In this document: positions 8,487 through 16,612 of the stretch, in pieces
How the letters are laid out: each line of letters starts with the position of its first letter
Position numbering within the stretch: position 1 is the stretch's first letter
Assembly (NCBI RefSeq): GCF_000968055.1
Contig: NC_022538.1
Coordinates: 372,001-436,000 of the forward strand
Direction of reading: 5' to 3'
DNA length: 64,000 bases
Origin: Alteracholeplasma palmae J233
GTDB lineage: Bacteria > Bacillota_I > Bacilli_A > Acholeplasmatales > Acholeplasmataceae
The notes under the pieces: model-generated
Told to the model about the DNA's origin: nothing
What the model saw: the letters and a program-made list of their open reading frames with translations, nothing else
Databases searched by the model: none
Program-made: the position numbers and the translations under genes

Positions 8487-10252
8487 TAAAAAAACTTATA
8501 AAATTTGTTAATATCACATTTAGAATTAATCCAATATATTACTTTATTATGTTATTAGTTTCTGGAGTAACAATCATAGGTCTTATATTTAATATGTATC
8601 AAATAACATATATGATCGATATGCTATTAAATCAAACGAAAGAAGAAGCGCTTAAAGCAGGGCTTTACTTAGTAGTTATTAATGTTTTAATATATACAGT
8701 AAAAACAATTCTAGAGTATTTTCAAGAAAATGAATCGCTTAAGACTAAACAAAAAATTAATCATTATCTTGCAAAAAAACTTATGAATATGCCTTATCAC
8801 TATTTAGAAAATACATATTATTTAGATCTAAAAGAAAGAGCTAGATTCGCTAATGATAACCAGGATGCTATAGGTCAATTGCTTGCTCAACTATCAAGTG
8901 CATTTTCATCTGTTGTAACAATTGTTTCTTTAGGAGCACTTTTAGTTGCTTATGATTATATTATTATCGCAATTTTAGGAGTTACTACTCTTATGAGTAT
9001 TCTTGTTATATTAAAGGGTTTAAAAACCCAATTAGGCTTTTATAAAGACATTATTCCTGTAAACAGAAAATATAATTATTATTTAAGTGAACTTGGTAAA
9101 GTTAAATATGCTAAGGAATATAGATTTTCTGATATGGGTAAATTGATGCAAAGAGAACTAAAAGACTTTACCGAAAAAACTGTTAAAAATTTTGACAAGT
9201 TAAATAAGAAAAGTAGTTTATATGAGAGTTTGCTTGCAAGTTTACAATATATTCAAATGGGTGGCATATATCTTTATTTAGGATTTAAAACACTTTATCA
9301 AACTAAACTAATTTCAAGTTTTACATATTATACACAAATTATATTTAATTTCTACCAGACGTTAGTAAGTTTTGTAAGACAACTCATTACATTAAAAGGG
9401 TTAAGTCAATATGTAGCACCTTTTATTGAGTTAGCTGAGTTAAAAAGCACAGAAGAAAAGGGAAGTAAGATATTAGAAGAAATAAAAACTGTAGAGTTTA
9501 AAAATGTTAGTTTTACTTACCCCAATACAAAAAATCAAATATTAAATAATATTAGTTTTAAAATAAATGCTAATGAAAAGATTAGCATAGTAGGACTTAA
9601 TGGCTCAGGTAAAACAACAATAATTAAACTTTTAACAAGACTGTATGATGTCACAGAAGGTGAAATATTAATAAACGATATTAATATTAAAGAATATGAT
9701 ATTAAAAACTATAGAAAGATACTTTCAACTGTGTTTCAAGATTTTAAAATGTTTTCATATGATATAGCAAGTAATATTGATCCAACATATAAAAAAGAAT
9801 TACTATATAAAGTATTAGATAAGGTAGACTTAAAAGATAAAATAGAAGGATTAAAATTTAAAGAGAAAACAAGTTATACAAAGGACTATGATCCTGAGGG
9901 TGTTATGTTCTCAGGCGGAGAAGAACAAAAAATGGCTATCGCAAGAGCTTTATATAAACAAAGTGACTTAATTATTTTAGATGAACCAACATCAGCGCTA
10001 GATCCAATGACAGAAGCCGCAATTTATGAAAACTTTAATGAAATTGTTTTAAATAAAACAACTATTTATATTTCTCATAGGATGAGTTCATCCACATTTT
10101 GTGATAAAATATTAGTAATTAATGATGGAAAAGTGGAATCTTTTTTACCACATAAAGAACTAATGAAAAATAAAGAAAGTCTGTATTATCAATTATTTAT
10201 GAGTCAAGCAAAAAATTATAAAATAACAAAGGAGAATATAGCACATGTTTAA
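8483..10252 (+). CDS. ABC transporter half-molecule (permease + ATPase), second of the pair
   Basis: A 589-residue partner of the upstream exporter. Six membrane helices lie in about residues 15-320. The ATPase has Walker A (GLNGSGKTT), Q-loop (TVFQD), signature FSGGE in place of LSGGQ, Walker B ([12 protein letters not shown]) and H-loop (SHR). The signature change is the only departure from consensus in either subunit, so both ATP sites could be active. It starts in the ATGA overlap with the first subunit and itself overlaps the XRE gene by eight bases. Three overlapping genes argue for one transcript and joint function. Confidence 0.92.
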   Translation: MIKKLIKFVNITFRINPIYYFIMLLVSGVTIIGLIFNMYQITYMIDMLLNQTKEEALKAGLYLVVINVLIYTVKTILEYFQENESLKTKQKINHYLAKKLMNMPYHYLENTYYLDLKERARFANDNQDAIGQLLAQLSSAFSSVVTIVSLGALLVAYDYIIIAILGVTTLMSILVILKGLKTQLGFYKDIIPVNRKYNYYLSELGKVKYAKEYRFSDMGKLMQRELKDFTEKTVKNFDKLNKKSSLYESLLASLQYIQMGGIYLYLGFKTLYQTKLISSFTYYTQIIFNFYQTLVSFVRQLITLKGLSQYVAPFIELAELKSTEEKGSKILEEIKTVEFKNVSFTYPNTKNQILNNISFKINANEKISIVGLNGSGKTTIIKLLTRLYDVTEGEILINDINIKEYDIKNYRKILSTVFQDFKMFSYDIASNIDPTYKKELLYKVLDKVDLKDKIEGLKFKEKTSYTKDYDPEGVMFSGGEEQKMAIARALYKQSDLIILDEPTSALDPMTEAAIYENFNEIVLNKTTIYISHRMSSSTFCDKILVINDGKVESFLPHKELMKNKESLYYQLFMSQAKNYKITKENIAHV

Positions 10253-11027
10253 TATGAAAGAAATTGGTAAAAAAATATCTACACTAAGAAAAAATAATAA
10301 TCTAACACAATTGGAATTAGCAGATAAATTAGGGATTACATATCAAGCAGTAAGTAATTGGGAAAGAGGAGATAGTATGCCTGATATATCAAAATTATCA
10401 GAATTATCTCAAATATTTAATGTTACAATTGATGAACTATTAGGAAATAGTAAAGTGTCTGAAACTGTAGAAAAAATTATTAATCAAGAAAAAGTGGATG
10501 TAAATGATTTAAAAGAAGAAGAATTAGAAAGCTTATTACCACTTGTTAAACCACAACAATTTGAAGAAAGCTTTGATGATTTTAACGATATTCCATTTAA
10601 AAAACTCATCATGATAGCCCCATTTTTAGAAGAAGAAGATCTAGAAAAAATTATTAAAGGAAACAAAGAAATACTAAATTCTAAAAAAATGATTGCCTTT
10701 GCTCCATTTATTAGTGGAAGTTTCTTAAGTGAAATTATTGTCAAGAACTCTAGCGATGATCATTTTGATATAGGAATGTTAACAGGACTAGCCCCTTTTA
10801 TGTCAACTGAAGCTTTAAATAGTGTTGCTTTTAAAGCATATGAGAAAAAAGGAATAGAATTCATCATCAGTTTAGCCCCATTTTTAGATTCCAGTATTTT
10901 AAAAGAAATTGTTAAAAGAGAAAACCAAAAAGATAATCCTAGTCCAATTACTGCCTTACTACCATTTATTACAGGTGATGGATATGATTTATCTGATATT
11001 TTAAAAATGTTTGGAAGAAAAAAATAG
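10245..11027 (+). CDS. XRE-family regulator with a C-terminal repeat domain
   Basis: A 260-residue protein. An HTH_3 domain fills residues ~7-60 ('TQLELADKLGITYQAVSNWERG'-like). Residues 90-255 are a repeat domain: a short motif ending in [A/L]PF or LPL recurs at about 98-100, 125-127, 153-155, 183-185, 211-213 and 239-241, every 26-30 residues, mostly followed within a few residues by an acidic or serine turn and a new helix (such as 'xxLEKII', 'SEII', 'LKEIV'). This suggests a small alpha-solenoid. It is coupled to the two ABC genes by an eight-base overlap, so it probably controls them, perhaps through the repeats upstream of 6708. The ligand or partner sensed by the repeat domain is unknown. 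Confidence 0.88.
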   Translation: MFNMKEIGKKISTLRKNNNLTQLELADKLGITYQAVSNWERGDSMPDISKLSELSQIFNVTIDELLGNSKVSETVEKIINQEKVDVNDLKEEELESLLPLVKPQQFEESFDDFNDIPFKKLIMIAPFLEEEDLEKIIKGNKEILNSKKMIAFAPFISGSFLSEIIVKNSSDDHFDIGMLTGLAPFMSTEALNSVAFKAYEKKGIEFIISLAPFLDSSILKEIVKRENQKDNPSPITALLPFITGDGYDLSDILKMFGRKK

Positions 11028-11061
11028 GAATGTAAAAGTTAATAAAATTTTGTGGAGTAAT

Positions 11062-11093
11062 TTGTATTAACACTTAAATTTATATGATATAAT
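11062..11093 (+). promoter_or_regulatory. Extended -10 promoter of the small membrane protein gene
   Basis: TG-A-TATAAT (TATAAT 11088-11093) with TTGTAT at 11062-11067, a 20-base spacer. An AGGAGA ribosome site precedes the ATG at 11139. Confidence 0.5.
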
Positions 11094-11138
11094 ACTGATT
11101 GTTTTGACTAACAATATCAATTCATACAGGAGAATTAC

Positions 11139-11426
11139 ATGGCAAAAAGAATTATATTATATTTAGTAACAGTAACACTAGCTGTTTTATCAGTATTATT
11201 TTTAAAGAGATTAGATGCATCTAGTGATATTTTAATTTTCTTACTTATTTGTTATCTATGTCTATCATTCGTACTTTTACCAGCAGCAATCCTTTATTTT
11301 ATTTCAGAAAATAAAAAAAGTACTAGAAGTAAAGATATGGAATTTGCGTATTATGTTATATTTACAATAATCCCATATTATGGATTTAAATATATCTATC
11401 TAGATTTAAAACAACTTAATAAGTAG
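11139..11426 (+). CDS. Small three-helix membrane protein, paralogue of the next gene
   Basis: A 95-residue protein I do not recognise. Hydrophobic segments at about residues 4-20, 31-54 and 65-80 predict three membrane helices. A short charged stretch (ENKKSTRSKD) separates the second and third. The C-terminus 'PYYGFKYIYLDL' closely matches 'PYFGIKYIYTDI' at the end of the next gene, and overall spacing of helices is the same, so the two are tandem duplicates. Its own promoter precedes it and its own terminator follows, so it is a single-gene unit. Confidence 0.75.
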   Translation: MAKRIILYLVTVTLAVLSVLFLKRLDASSDILIFLLICYLCLSFVLLPAAILYFISENKKSTRSKDMEFAYYVIFTIIPYYGFKYIYLDLKQLNK

Positions 11427-11429
11427 ACA

Positions 11430-11467
11430 ATAAAGTTATTTCTTTAAATAGGAATAACTTTTTTATT
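11430..11467 (+). terminator. Terminator between the two small membrane protein genes
   Basis: AAAGTTATT (11432-11440) pairs perfectly with AATAACTTT (11453-11461), followed by T-rich sequence. Confidence 0.8.
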
Positions 11468-11557
11468 AAATCTTTAATAGGTAGTGGTAAACAGAATATC
11501 TTGTTATTAACCTTAAAAAATGTTAAACTTAGAATTACTTAATAAAAAGGTGGATAT

Positions 11558-11866
11558 ATGAAAAAATTTAAACTTGGTATGAAAATAATGATGTATATAA
11601 TAACAATAATATTATTATCTTTTTTTATTCTTATGATAGCAAGTCAAGACTATAAACAAACAGAACATTTAAGCGGTTATATTATTTTTGCGTATATAGG
11701 ATTAATGATTTCTTTTTTTCCAGCAACGATTGCTTATGCGGTTCGTGAGGCATCAAAAATAGATGAAGGTACTAATATAGTTGCTGGTGATATGATAGTT
11801 TTATTTATAGTAGCTCCGTATTTTGGAATAAAATATATTTACACAGATATTTTCAGAAAGAAATAG
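11558..11866 (+). CDS. Small three-helix membrane protein, paralogue of the previous gene
   Basis: A 102-residue protein. Helices are predicted at about residues 9-28, 40-60 and 73-90. The segment before the third helix (REASKIDEGTN) is charged, as in the paralogue at 11139-11426, and the proteins end alike (PYFGIKYIYTDI against PYYGFKYIYLDL). An AAGGTGG ribosome site lies just before the ATG. I know of no function for the family. The position directly upstream of a CidA/CidB-type pair could be chance. Confidence 0.75.
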   Translation: MKKFKLGMKIMMYIITIILLSFFILMIASQDYKQTEHLSGYIIFAYIGLMISFFPATIAYAVREASKIDEGTNIVAGDMIVLFIVAPYFGIKYIYTDIFRKK

Positions 11867-11944
11867 TTGTTTGAAAATGTTTTCTAGTAAACTAATCTTT
11901 AAAAAGAGTTAAAATAGTACTATATAGTTTAATGGAGAATTAAA

Positions 11945-12289
11945 ATGAAAATTTTATATCAATTATCAATCATTATAGGATTTACTTTATTAGGAGAACT
12001 TATTTCAAGTGTGCTTCCTTTTGCGTTCCCAGGAAGTATTATAGGACTTATCTTATTTTTCTTAGCACTAAAGTTTAAAATAGTTAAATTAGAATGGGTA
12101 CAAGAAACAGGATCATGGCTTAAAAATAATCTAGCTTTTTTATTTGTTCCATTAACGGTTGCTGTTATGGATCAGTTTGATATACTAAAATTATATTGGT
12201 TAGAAACAATTATATTACTTATTGTTTCTACAACAGTAACACTTATATCAAGTGCTTTAATTGCAAAGGCAGGTGATAAAAATGAATAA
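11945..12289 (+). CDS. CidA/LrgA family holin-like protein
   Basis: A 114-residue membrane protein with four hydrophobic segments and the family segment 'LLGELISSVLPFAFPGSIIGLILFF'. CidA/LrgA proteins are small holin-like proteins that act with CidB/LrgB. In Staphylococcus and Bacillus they influence autolysis and, as later found, pyruvate or 3-hydroxypropionate movement. If the host lacks a cell wall, as mollicutes do, murein hydrolase export is not a sensible role and organic-acid transport is more likely. It overlaps the CidB-like gene by eight bases. Confidence 0.9.
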   Translation: MKILYQLSIIIGFTLLGELISSVLPFAFPGSIIGLILFFLALKFKIVKLEWVQETGSWLKNNLAFLFVPLTVAVMDQFDILKLYWLETIILLIVSTTVTLISSALIAKAGDKNE

Positions 12290-12971
12290 TATTTTATTAT
12301 CTATTTTTGGAACAGTTGTACTTTATGGTTTAGCACTACTTTTACAAAAAAAATCAAAGCTTTCATTTTTAAATCCTTTACTTATAAGTAGTTTAGTGAT
12401 GATAGGAATTTTAAAAATACTTAATATTTCTTATACAGAATATAATGAAGGGGCAAAATTTCTAACACTATTAATAGGACCTGCAACCGTTGCCCTTGCT
12501 ATACCACTATATCAATATTTTGAAGTTTTAAAAAAACACTATAAAATAATAGGAATAACAATTGTTTTAGGCGCCTTAATTCATGCAATAACAATCACTG
12601 CACTTATTTTTATTATGAATTCAGATAAACAATTACTGGCGACATTTTTACCTAAATCAGTGACAACCCCAATTGCTAAAGAAATAGCTGTCCAACTTGG
12701 GGGGATAGAACAATTAACAATTGTTGTGGTAATTGTAACAGGGGTATTTGGATCTGTTATAGCACCTTATGTATTTAAAGCCTTCAATATTAAATCATCT
12801 ATTGCACAAGGTTTATCATTAGGAATTAGTGCCCATGCTGTTGGAACATCTAAAGCAGTAGAACTAGGAGAAATTCAAACCACAATGGCAACGTTGGGAC
12901 TTATTTTATCAGGTATATTGACAGTACTTATAGCACCTATTTTTTATAATATATTTTCAGGCTTACTGTAA
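12282..12971 (+). CDS. CidB/LrgB family protein
   Basis: A 229-residue membrane protein with about six to seven helices. The family signature segments 'PKSVTTPIAKEIAVQLGG' and 'LSLGISAHAVGTSKA' are both present. I start it at the ATG at 12282: AGGTGAT lies seven bases upstream, while the longer frame would need a TTG with no ribosome site. It forms a two-gene operon with the CidA-like gene, as in most Firmicutes. PftAB in Bacillus is a pyruvate facilitator of this family, so a transport role is possible here. Confidence 0.92.
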   Translation: MNNILLSIFGTVVLYGLALLLQKKSKLSFLNPLLISSLVMIGILKILNISYTEYNEGAKFLTLLIGPATVALAIPLYQYFEVLKKHYKIIGITIVLGALIHAITITALIFIMNSDKQLLATFLPKSVTTPIAKEIAVQLGGIEQLTIVVVIVTGVFGSVIAPYVFKAFNIKSSIAQGLSLGISAHAVGTSKAVELGEIQTTMATLGLILSGILTVLIAPIFYNIFSGLL

Positions 12972-12993
12972 AATGTTTTCATAAGGATAATAG

Positions 12994-13137
12994 TTGTCTT
13001 TTATAAAAAAAAGTGTAAAATATTAGGTGTCAAAGAGCATATAATACCTTTTAGACAATTAAACATATGCGATTATAGGAGAAGATTGCCTAAGCCTTTC
13101 TAAAAGGATTAGTTAGTCTTTTTTGTTTTTAGGAAGG
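12994..13137 (+). promoter_or_regulatory. Probable transcription attenuator leader of the heterodimeric ABC exporter
   Basis: A promoter TTGTCT (12994-12999), 16 bases, TAAAAT (13016-13021) would start RNA near 13028. The leader holds CCTTTTAG (13047-13054), which is perfectly complementary to CTAAAAGG (13100-13107) in the loop and 3' arm of the terminator at 13082-13130. TGTC and AAAG (13028-13035) can instead pair with CTTT and GACA (13048-13057), hiding that segment. Two minute reading frames lie between: ATG-CGA-TTA-TAG (13067-13078, no clear ribosome site) and TTG-CCT-AAG-CCT-TTC-TAA (13086-13103) behind AGGAG (13077-13081). The second overlaps the terminator 5' arm, so a ribosome there would block termination. 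The structure is seen in the sequence; regulation is inferred. Confidence 0.55.
13082..13130 (+). terminator. Intrinsic terminator ahead of the ABC exporter genes
   Basis: An inner stem 13090-13099/13103-13112 (one G-A mismatch) and an outer stem AAGATT (13082-13087)/AGTCTT (13115-13120) are followed by T6-G-T5. It lies upstream of, and in the same direction as, the exporter operon, so it must be read through or bypassed. Confidence 0.75.
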
Positions 13138-13147
13138 AATGATTAAA

Positions 13148-14878
13148 ATGAAATTAATATTTAAATATCTTAAGAAATATAAGGGATTGTTTTTACTAAA
13201 CATTGTTGCAATTTTTTTAGTAGCAAGTGCAGAATTAGGATTACCTTTCATTATTTCTAGAATTATAGATGAGGGAATTGCAAAAAAAGAAATGGATGTT
13301 GTTTATCAGTTTGTTATCTGGCTAGTTTCAGTAGCTATTTTAGGTGCTATTGGTAATATTGTATTAAACTATTGTGCATCTAGAACTGCAGCCTATATCA
13401 TGAAAGACTTGAGAAATGACATATTTGCTAAGGTGCAGACTTTTTCTCCAAACGAGATTCAAGATATTGGAATATCTTCAATCATTACTAGAACTACGAC
13501 AGATGTTTTCCAAATCTTAAACTTTGTCTCAACTTTTTATCGTTCGGCAGTGCTCGCTCCAATCATGCTTATTTTAACTGTTATCTTAATTATTATTAGA
13601 GCACCACAACTTGCCTTAAGTACGATATTTGTTGTTCCAATTGTTGTTATCGGGTTATTCATTATTATAAAGGTTACTAAAAAATTATCTGAAAGACAAC
13701 AAAAAAATCTTGATCAGTTAAACTTAGTAACAAGAGAAAACTTAACAGGTGTTAGAGTCATTAGAGCTTTTAGAAAAGGACCTTACGAACAAGAAAGATT
13801 TTCTAAAGTTAATGATAGTTATACAAATACATCGATTAAGCTTTTTAGAATTATGGTTTCAATTGAACCAGTTTTCTATTTTTTACTGAACGTATCTATT
13901 TTAATTTTAATGTGGTTTGGGGCTAAATACATTGAAGCACAAACGATTAGTTTGGGGCAATTAGTAGAATTTTTAGATTATCAATTCCACGTGATGTTTT
14001 CAATTTTAACTTTCTCACTACTCTTTATGATGTTTCCTAGAACAATGGTTTCCTCAAGAAGAATAAAAGAATTATTAGAAAAAGAACCAGTTATTAAAAA
14101 TATAGAAAATCCTATTACAGAAATAGAACCTATTCATGAAGTCTCATTTAACAATGTAACATTTAAATATCCAGATGCAGATGAACCAGTATTAAAAAAT
14201 ATTAATTTGAAGGCTAAAAAAGGTGAAGTGATTGCCTTTGTGGGGTCAACCGGATCAGGAAAATCAACACTGATCAATCTTATTCCAAGGTTATATGATG
14301 TTACAGAAGGTAACATTAGTTTTAATGGAGAAGATATTAAAAATCTAGATCTAAACTTATTAAGAAGTAAAATAGGATTTATTTTACAAAAAGCTTTACT
14401 ATTTAATGGAACGATTGCATCTAATATCTTATTTGGTAAAGAAGATGCAACCGAAGAAGAAATGATAGAAGCAGCTAAAATAGCACAAAGTTATGAATTC
14501 ATTCAATCAAAAGAAAAAGGTTTAGAAGATAGAGTAAGCGAATTAGGATCTAATTTATCAGGGGGTCAAAAACAAAGACTTTCAATCACAAGAGCTGTAG
14601 TTAAAAAACCTGATGTTTATATATTTGATGATTCATTTTCAGCTCTTGATTACAAAACAGATTTTGAATTAAGAAAAGCTTTATTTAGTAAGACAAAAGA
14701 ATCTATTGTTTTTATTGTTGCACAACGTTTAAGTTCAATAGTTGCTGCTGATAAAATTGTTGTCTTACATCATGGGCAAGTAGTTGCTATTGGTAAACAC
14801 GAAGAATTGATTAAAAATTGTCAAATTTATCAAGAGATTGCATTATCTCAAAATCTAATAGAAGAGGTGATGATATGA
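13148..14878 (+). CDS. Heterodimeric multidrug-type ABC exporter subunit with degenerate ATP site (BmrC-like)
   Basis: A 576-residue half-transporter: six-helix membrane domain (~residues 1-315) and ATPase domain. Walker A (GSTGSGKST) and the signature (LSGGQ) are normal, but Walker B is followed by Asp instead of Glu (VYIFDDS) and the switch His is replaced by Gln (VAQRLSS). These are the marks of the non-catalytic site in heterodimeric exporters such as BmrCD and TM287/288. I chose the ATG at 13148: AGGAAGG lies ten bases upstream, while the ATG at 13139 is one base from it. The gene overlaps its partner by four bases and sits behind a probable attenuator. Confidence 0.92.
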   Translation: MKLIFKYLKKYKGLFLLNIVAIFLVASAELGLPFIISRIIDEGIAKKEMDVVYQFVIWLVSVAILGAIGNIVLNYCASRTAAYIMKDLRNDIFAKVQTFSPNEIQDIGISSIITRTTTDVFQILNFVSTFYRSAVLAPIMLILTVILIIIRAPQLALSTIFVVPIVVIGLFIIIKVTKKLSERQQKNLDQLNLVTRENLTGVRVIRAFRKGPYEQERFSKVNDSYTNTSIKLFRIMVSIEPVFYFLLNVSILILMWFGAKYIEAQTISLGQLVEFLDYQFHVMFSILTFSLLFMMFPRTMVSSRRIKELLEKEPVIKNIENPITEIEPIHEVSFNNVTFKYPDADEPVLKNINLKAKKGEVIAFVGSTGSGKSTLINLIPRLYDVTEGNISFNGEDIKNLDLNLLRSKIGFILQKALLFNGTIASNILFGKEDATEEEMIEAAKIAQSYEFIQSKEKGLEDRVSELGSNLSGGQKQRLSITRAVVKKPDVYIFDDSFSALDYKTDFELRKALFSKTKESIVFIVAQRLSSIVAADKIVVLHHGQVVAIGKHEELIKNCQIYQEIALSQNLIEEVMI

Positions 14879-16608
14879 AAAGATTTTTTAGTTATTTAAA
14901 ACCTTTTAGATTACAAATTATTATTAGTCTTATATTAGTAATCATGGTTTCTTTTATAGTAGGTATTTCACCATATGTTGAAGGGCTTATTACAACTTCT
15001 ATTTCTGAGAGTATTAAAAATGGTAAACCGATAGATTATAAATATATTTTATTAATTATTATCATTTTATTTGCCTTTTATACACTAGTAGGTACCTCAA
15101 GATTTGTTTTTAACTTCTTGCTAACAAAATCTATTCAAAGTGCTGTGAGAAATTTAAGAAACGATGTTCAAAAAAAGATTCACTTACTTCCTGTAAAATA
15201 TTTTGATAAGACGTTACTTGGAAATACAATGAGTAGAATGACAACAGATATAGAATCTATTTCAAATGGTATTCAACAAGCTTTTTCAAGTGTTGTCTCT
15301 GCAGTTGCACTCATTACTTTTATTGTAATTATGATGTTTTTAATGAATTGGATGCTTGCTTTAATTGGAGTAATGATTATTCCTTTAGCTCTTATTTCAT
15401 CTAAAGTATTTTTAAAAAGATCACAAAAAATATTTATTAGTAGATATGAAGCATACGGTAGATTTACAGGTTATGTTCAAGAAAAATATACAGGTTATAA
15501 AGAAATTACATTATATAACCAACAAGAAAATTTAATTAAAGAATTTGCCAAAACTAACGAGAATTTATCAGAATTAGTATTTAAGTCTAATTTTTTATCA
15601 GGTCTTTTAATGCCTATTTTAAACGGATTAACTTACGCTATTATTGTTATTACTGTTGTTGTCGGGGCAAATTTAGCTATCCAAGATGTGATTGCTATCG
15701 GGGTCTTACAAGCCTTTATTAGATATATTTGGCGTTTAGGTGGACCTATTAGTGAATTAACTCAAATGTCAGTAGTTTTACAATCTTCATCTGCAGCTGC
15801 TAAAAGAGTGTTTGATTTTCTAGATGAAGAAGAAGAAAAACCAGATAAAAAAGATGCCATGTACCCTGAAGAATTAAATGGATTAGTTGAGTTTAAGAAT
15901 GTATCATTTAGCTATGATCCAAATAAGCCAATATTAAAAAATATAAGTTTTACTGCAGAACCAGGGCAAATGATTGCAATCGTTGGACCAACTGGATCAG
16001 GAAAAACAACTCTTATCAACCTTTTAATGAGATTTTATGATGTTAACGAAGGATCAATTCTATTAGATGGAATTGATTTAAGAGACATGAAAAAAGATGA
16101 CTTAAGAGAAGTGTTTGGAATGGTTTTACAAGACACATGGCTATTTAGAGGTACTTTAAGAGATAATATTAAGTATAGTAGAGAAGATGCCACAGAAGAA
16201 CAAATGTTAAACGCAACTAAAGAGGCGAATGTTGATCATTTTATAAAAACACAACCGCAAGGTTATGATATGCTCATTAATGAAGAAGCTGATAACATTT
16301 CTCAAGGAGAAAAGCAGTTACTTACAATTGCAAGAGCAATCCTAGCAAATCCAAATATTTTAATATTAGATGAAGCTACTTCAACAGTAGACACAAGAAT
16401 TGAATTAATGTTACAAGAAGCAATCAAACAACTCTTAAAGAATAAGACATCATTTGTTATTGCACATAGATTATCAACCATCAAAAATGCTGATAAAATA
16501 TTAGTATTAAAAGATGGGGAAATCATTGAAAGTGGAACACATAAGGAATTAATGGAACAAGAAGGCTTTTATTACACACTTTACCAAAGTCAATTCCAGG
16601 AGAACTAA
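14875..16608 (+). CDS. Heterodimeric multidrug-type ABC exporter subunit with catalytic site (BmrD-like)
   Basis: A 577-residue partner of the upstream subunit. The ATPase has Walker A (GPTGSGKTT), Walker B with the catalytic Glu (ILILDEATSTVD) and an intact H-loop (IAHRLST), but its signature is SQGEK in place of SGGQ. In a heterodimer that signature faces the degenerate site of the partner, so the two subunits' defects belong to the same ATP site. The ATG at 14875 lies in an ATGA overlap behind AGAGGTGA. A reductase gene follows after four bases. The substrate is likely hydrophobic drugs or lipids by family analogy. Confidence 0.93.
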   Translation: MKRFFSYLKPFRLQIIISLILVIMVSFIVGISPYVEGLITTSISESIKNGKPIDYKYILLIIIILFAFYTLVGTSRFVFNFLLTKSIQSAVRNLRNDVQKKIHLLPVKYFDKTLLGNTMSRMTTDIESISNGIQQAFSSVVSAVALITFIVIMMFLMNWMLALIGVMIIPLALISSKVFLKRSQKIFISRYEAYGRFTGYVQEKYTGYKEITLYNQQENLIKEFAKTNENLSELVFKSNFLSGLLMPILNGLTYAIIVITVVVGANLAIQDVIAIGVLQAFIRYIWRLGGPISELTQMSVVLQSSSAAAKRVFDFLDEEEEKPDKKDAMYPEELNGLVEFKNVSFSYDPNKPILKNISFTAEPGQMIAIVGPTGSGKTTLINLLMRFYDVNEGSILLDGIDLRDMKKDDLREVFGMVLQDTWLFRGTLRDNIKYSREDATEEQMLNATKEANVDHFIKTQPQGYDMLINEEADNISQGEKQLLTIARAILANPNILILDEATSTVDTRIELMLQEAIKQLLKNKTSFVIAHRLSTIKNADKILVLKDGEIIESGTHKELMEQEGFYYTLYQSQFQEN

Positions 16609-16612
16609 TAAA

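Noticed and set aside
6708-11027. Bacteriocin or lantibiotic export locus
   Set aside because: Two ABC half-transporters and a regulator fit superficially, but there is no peptidase domain, precursor peptide or modification enzyme.
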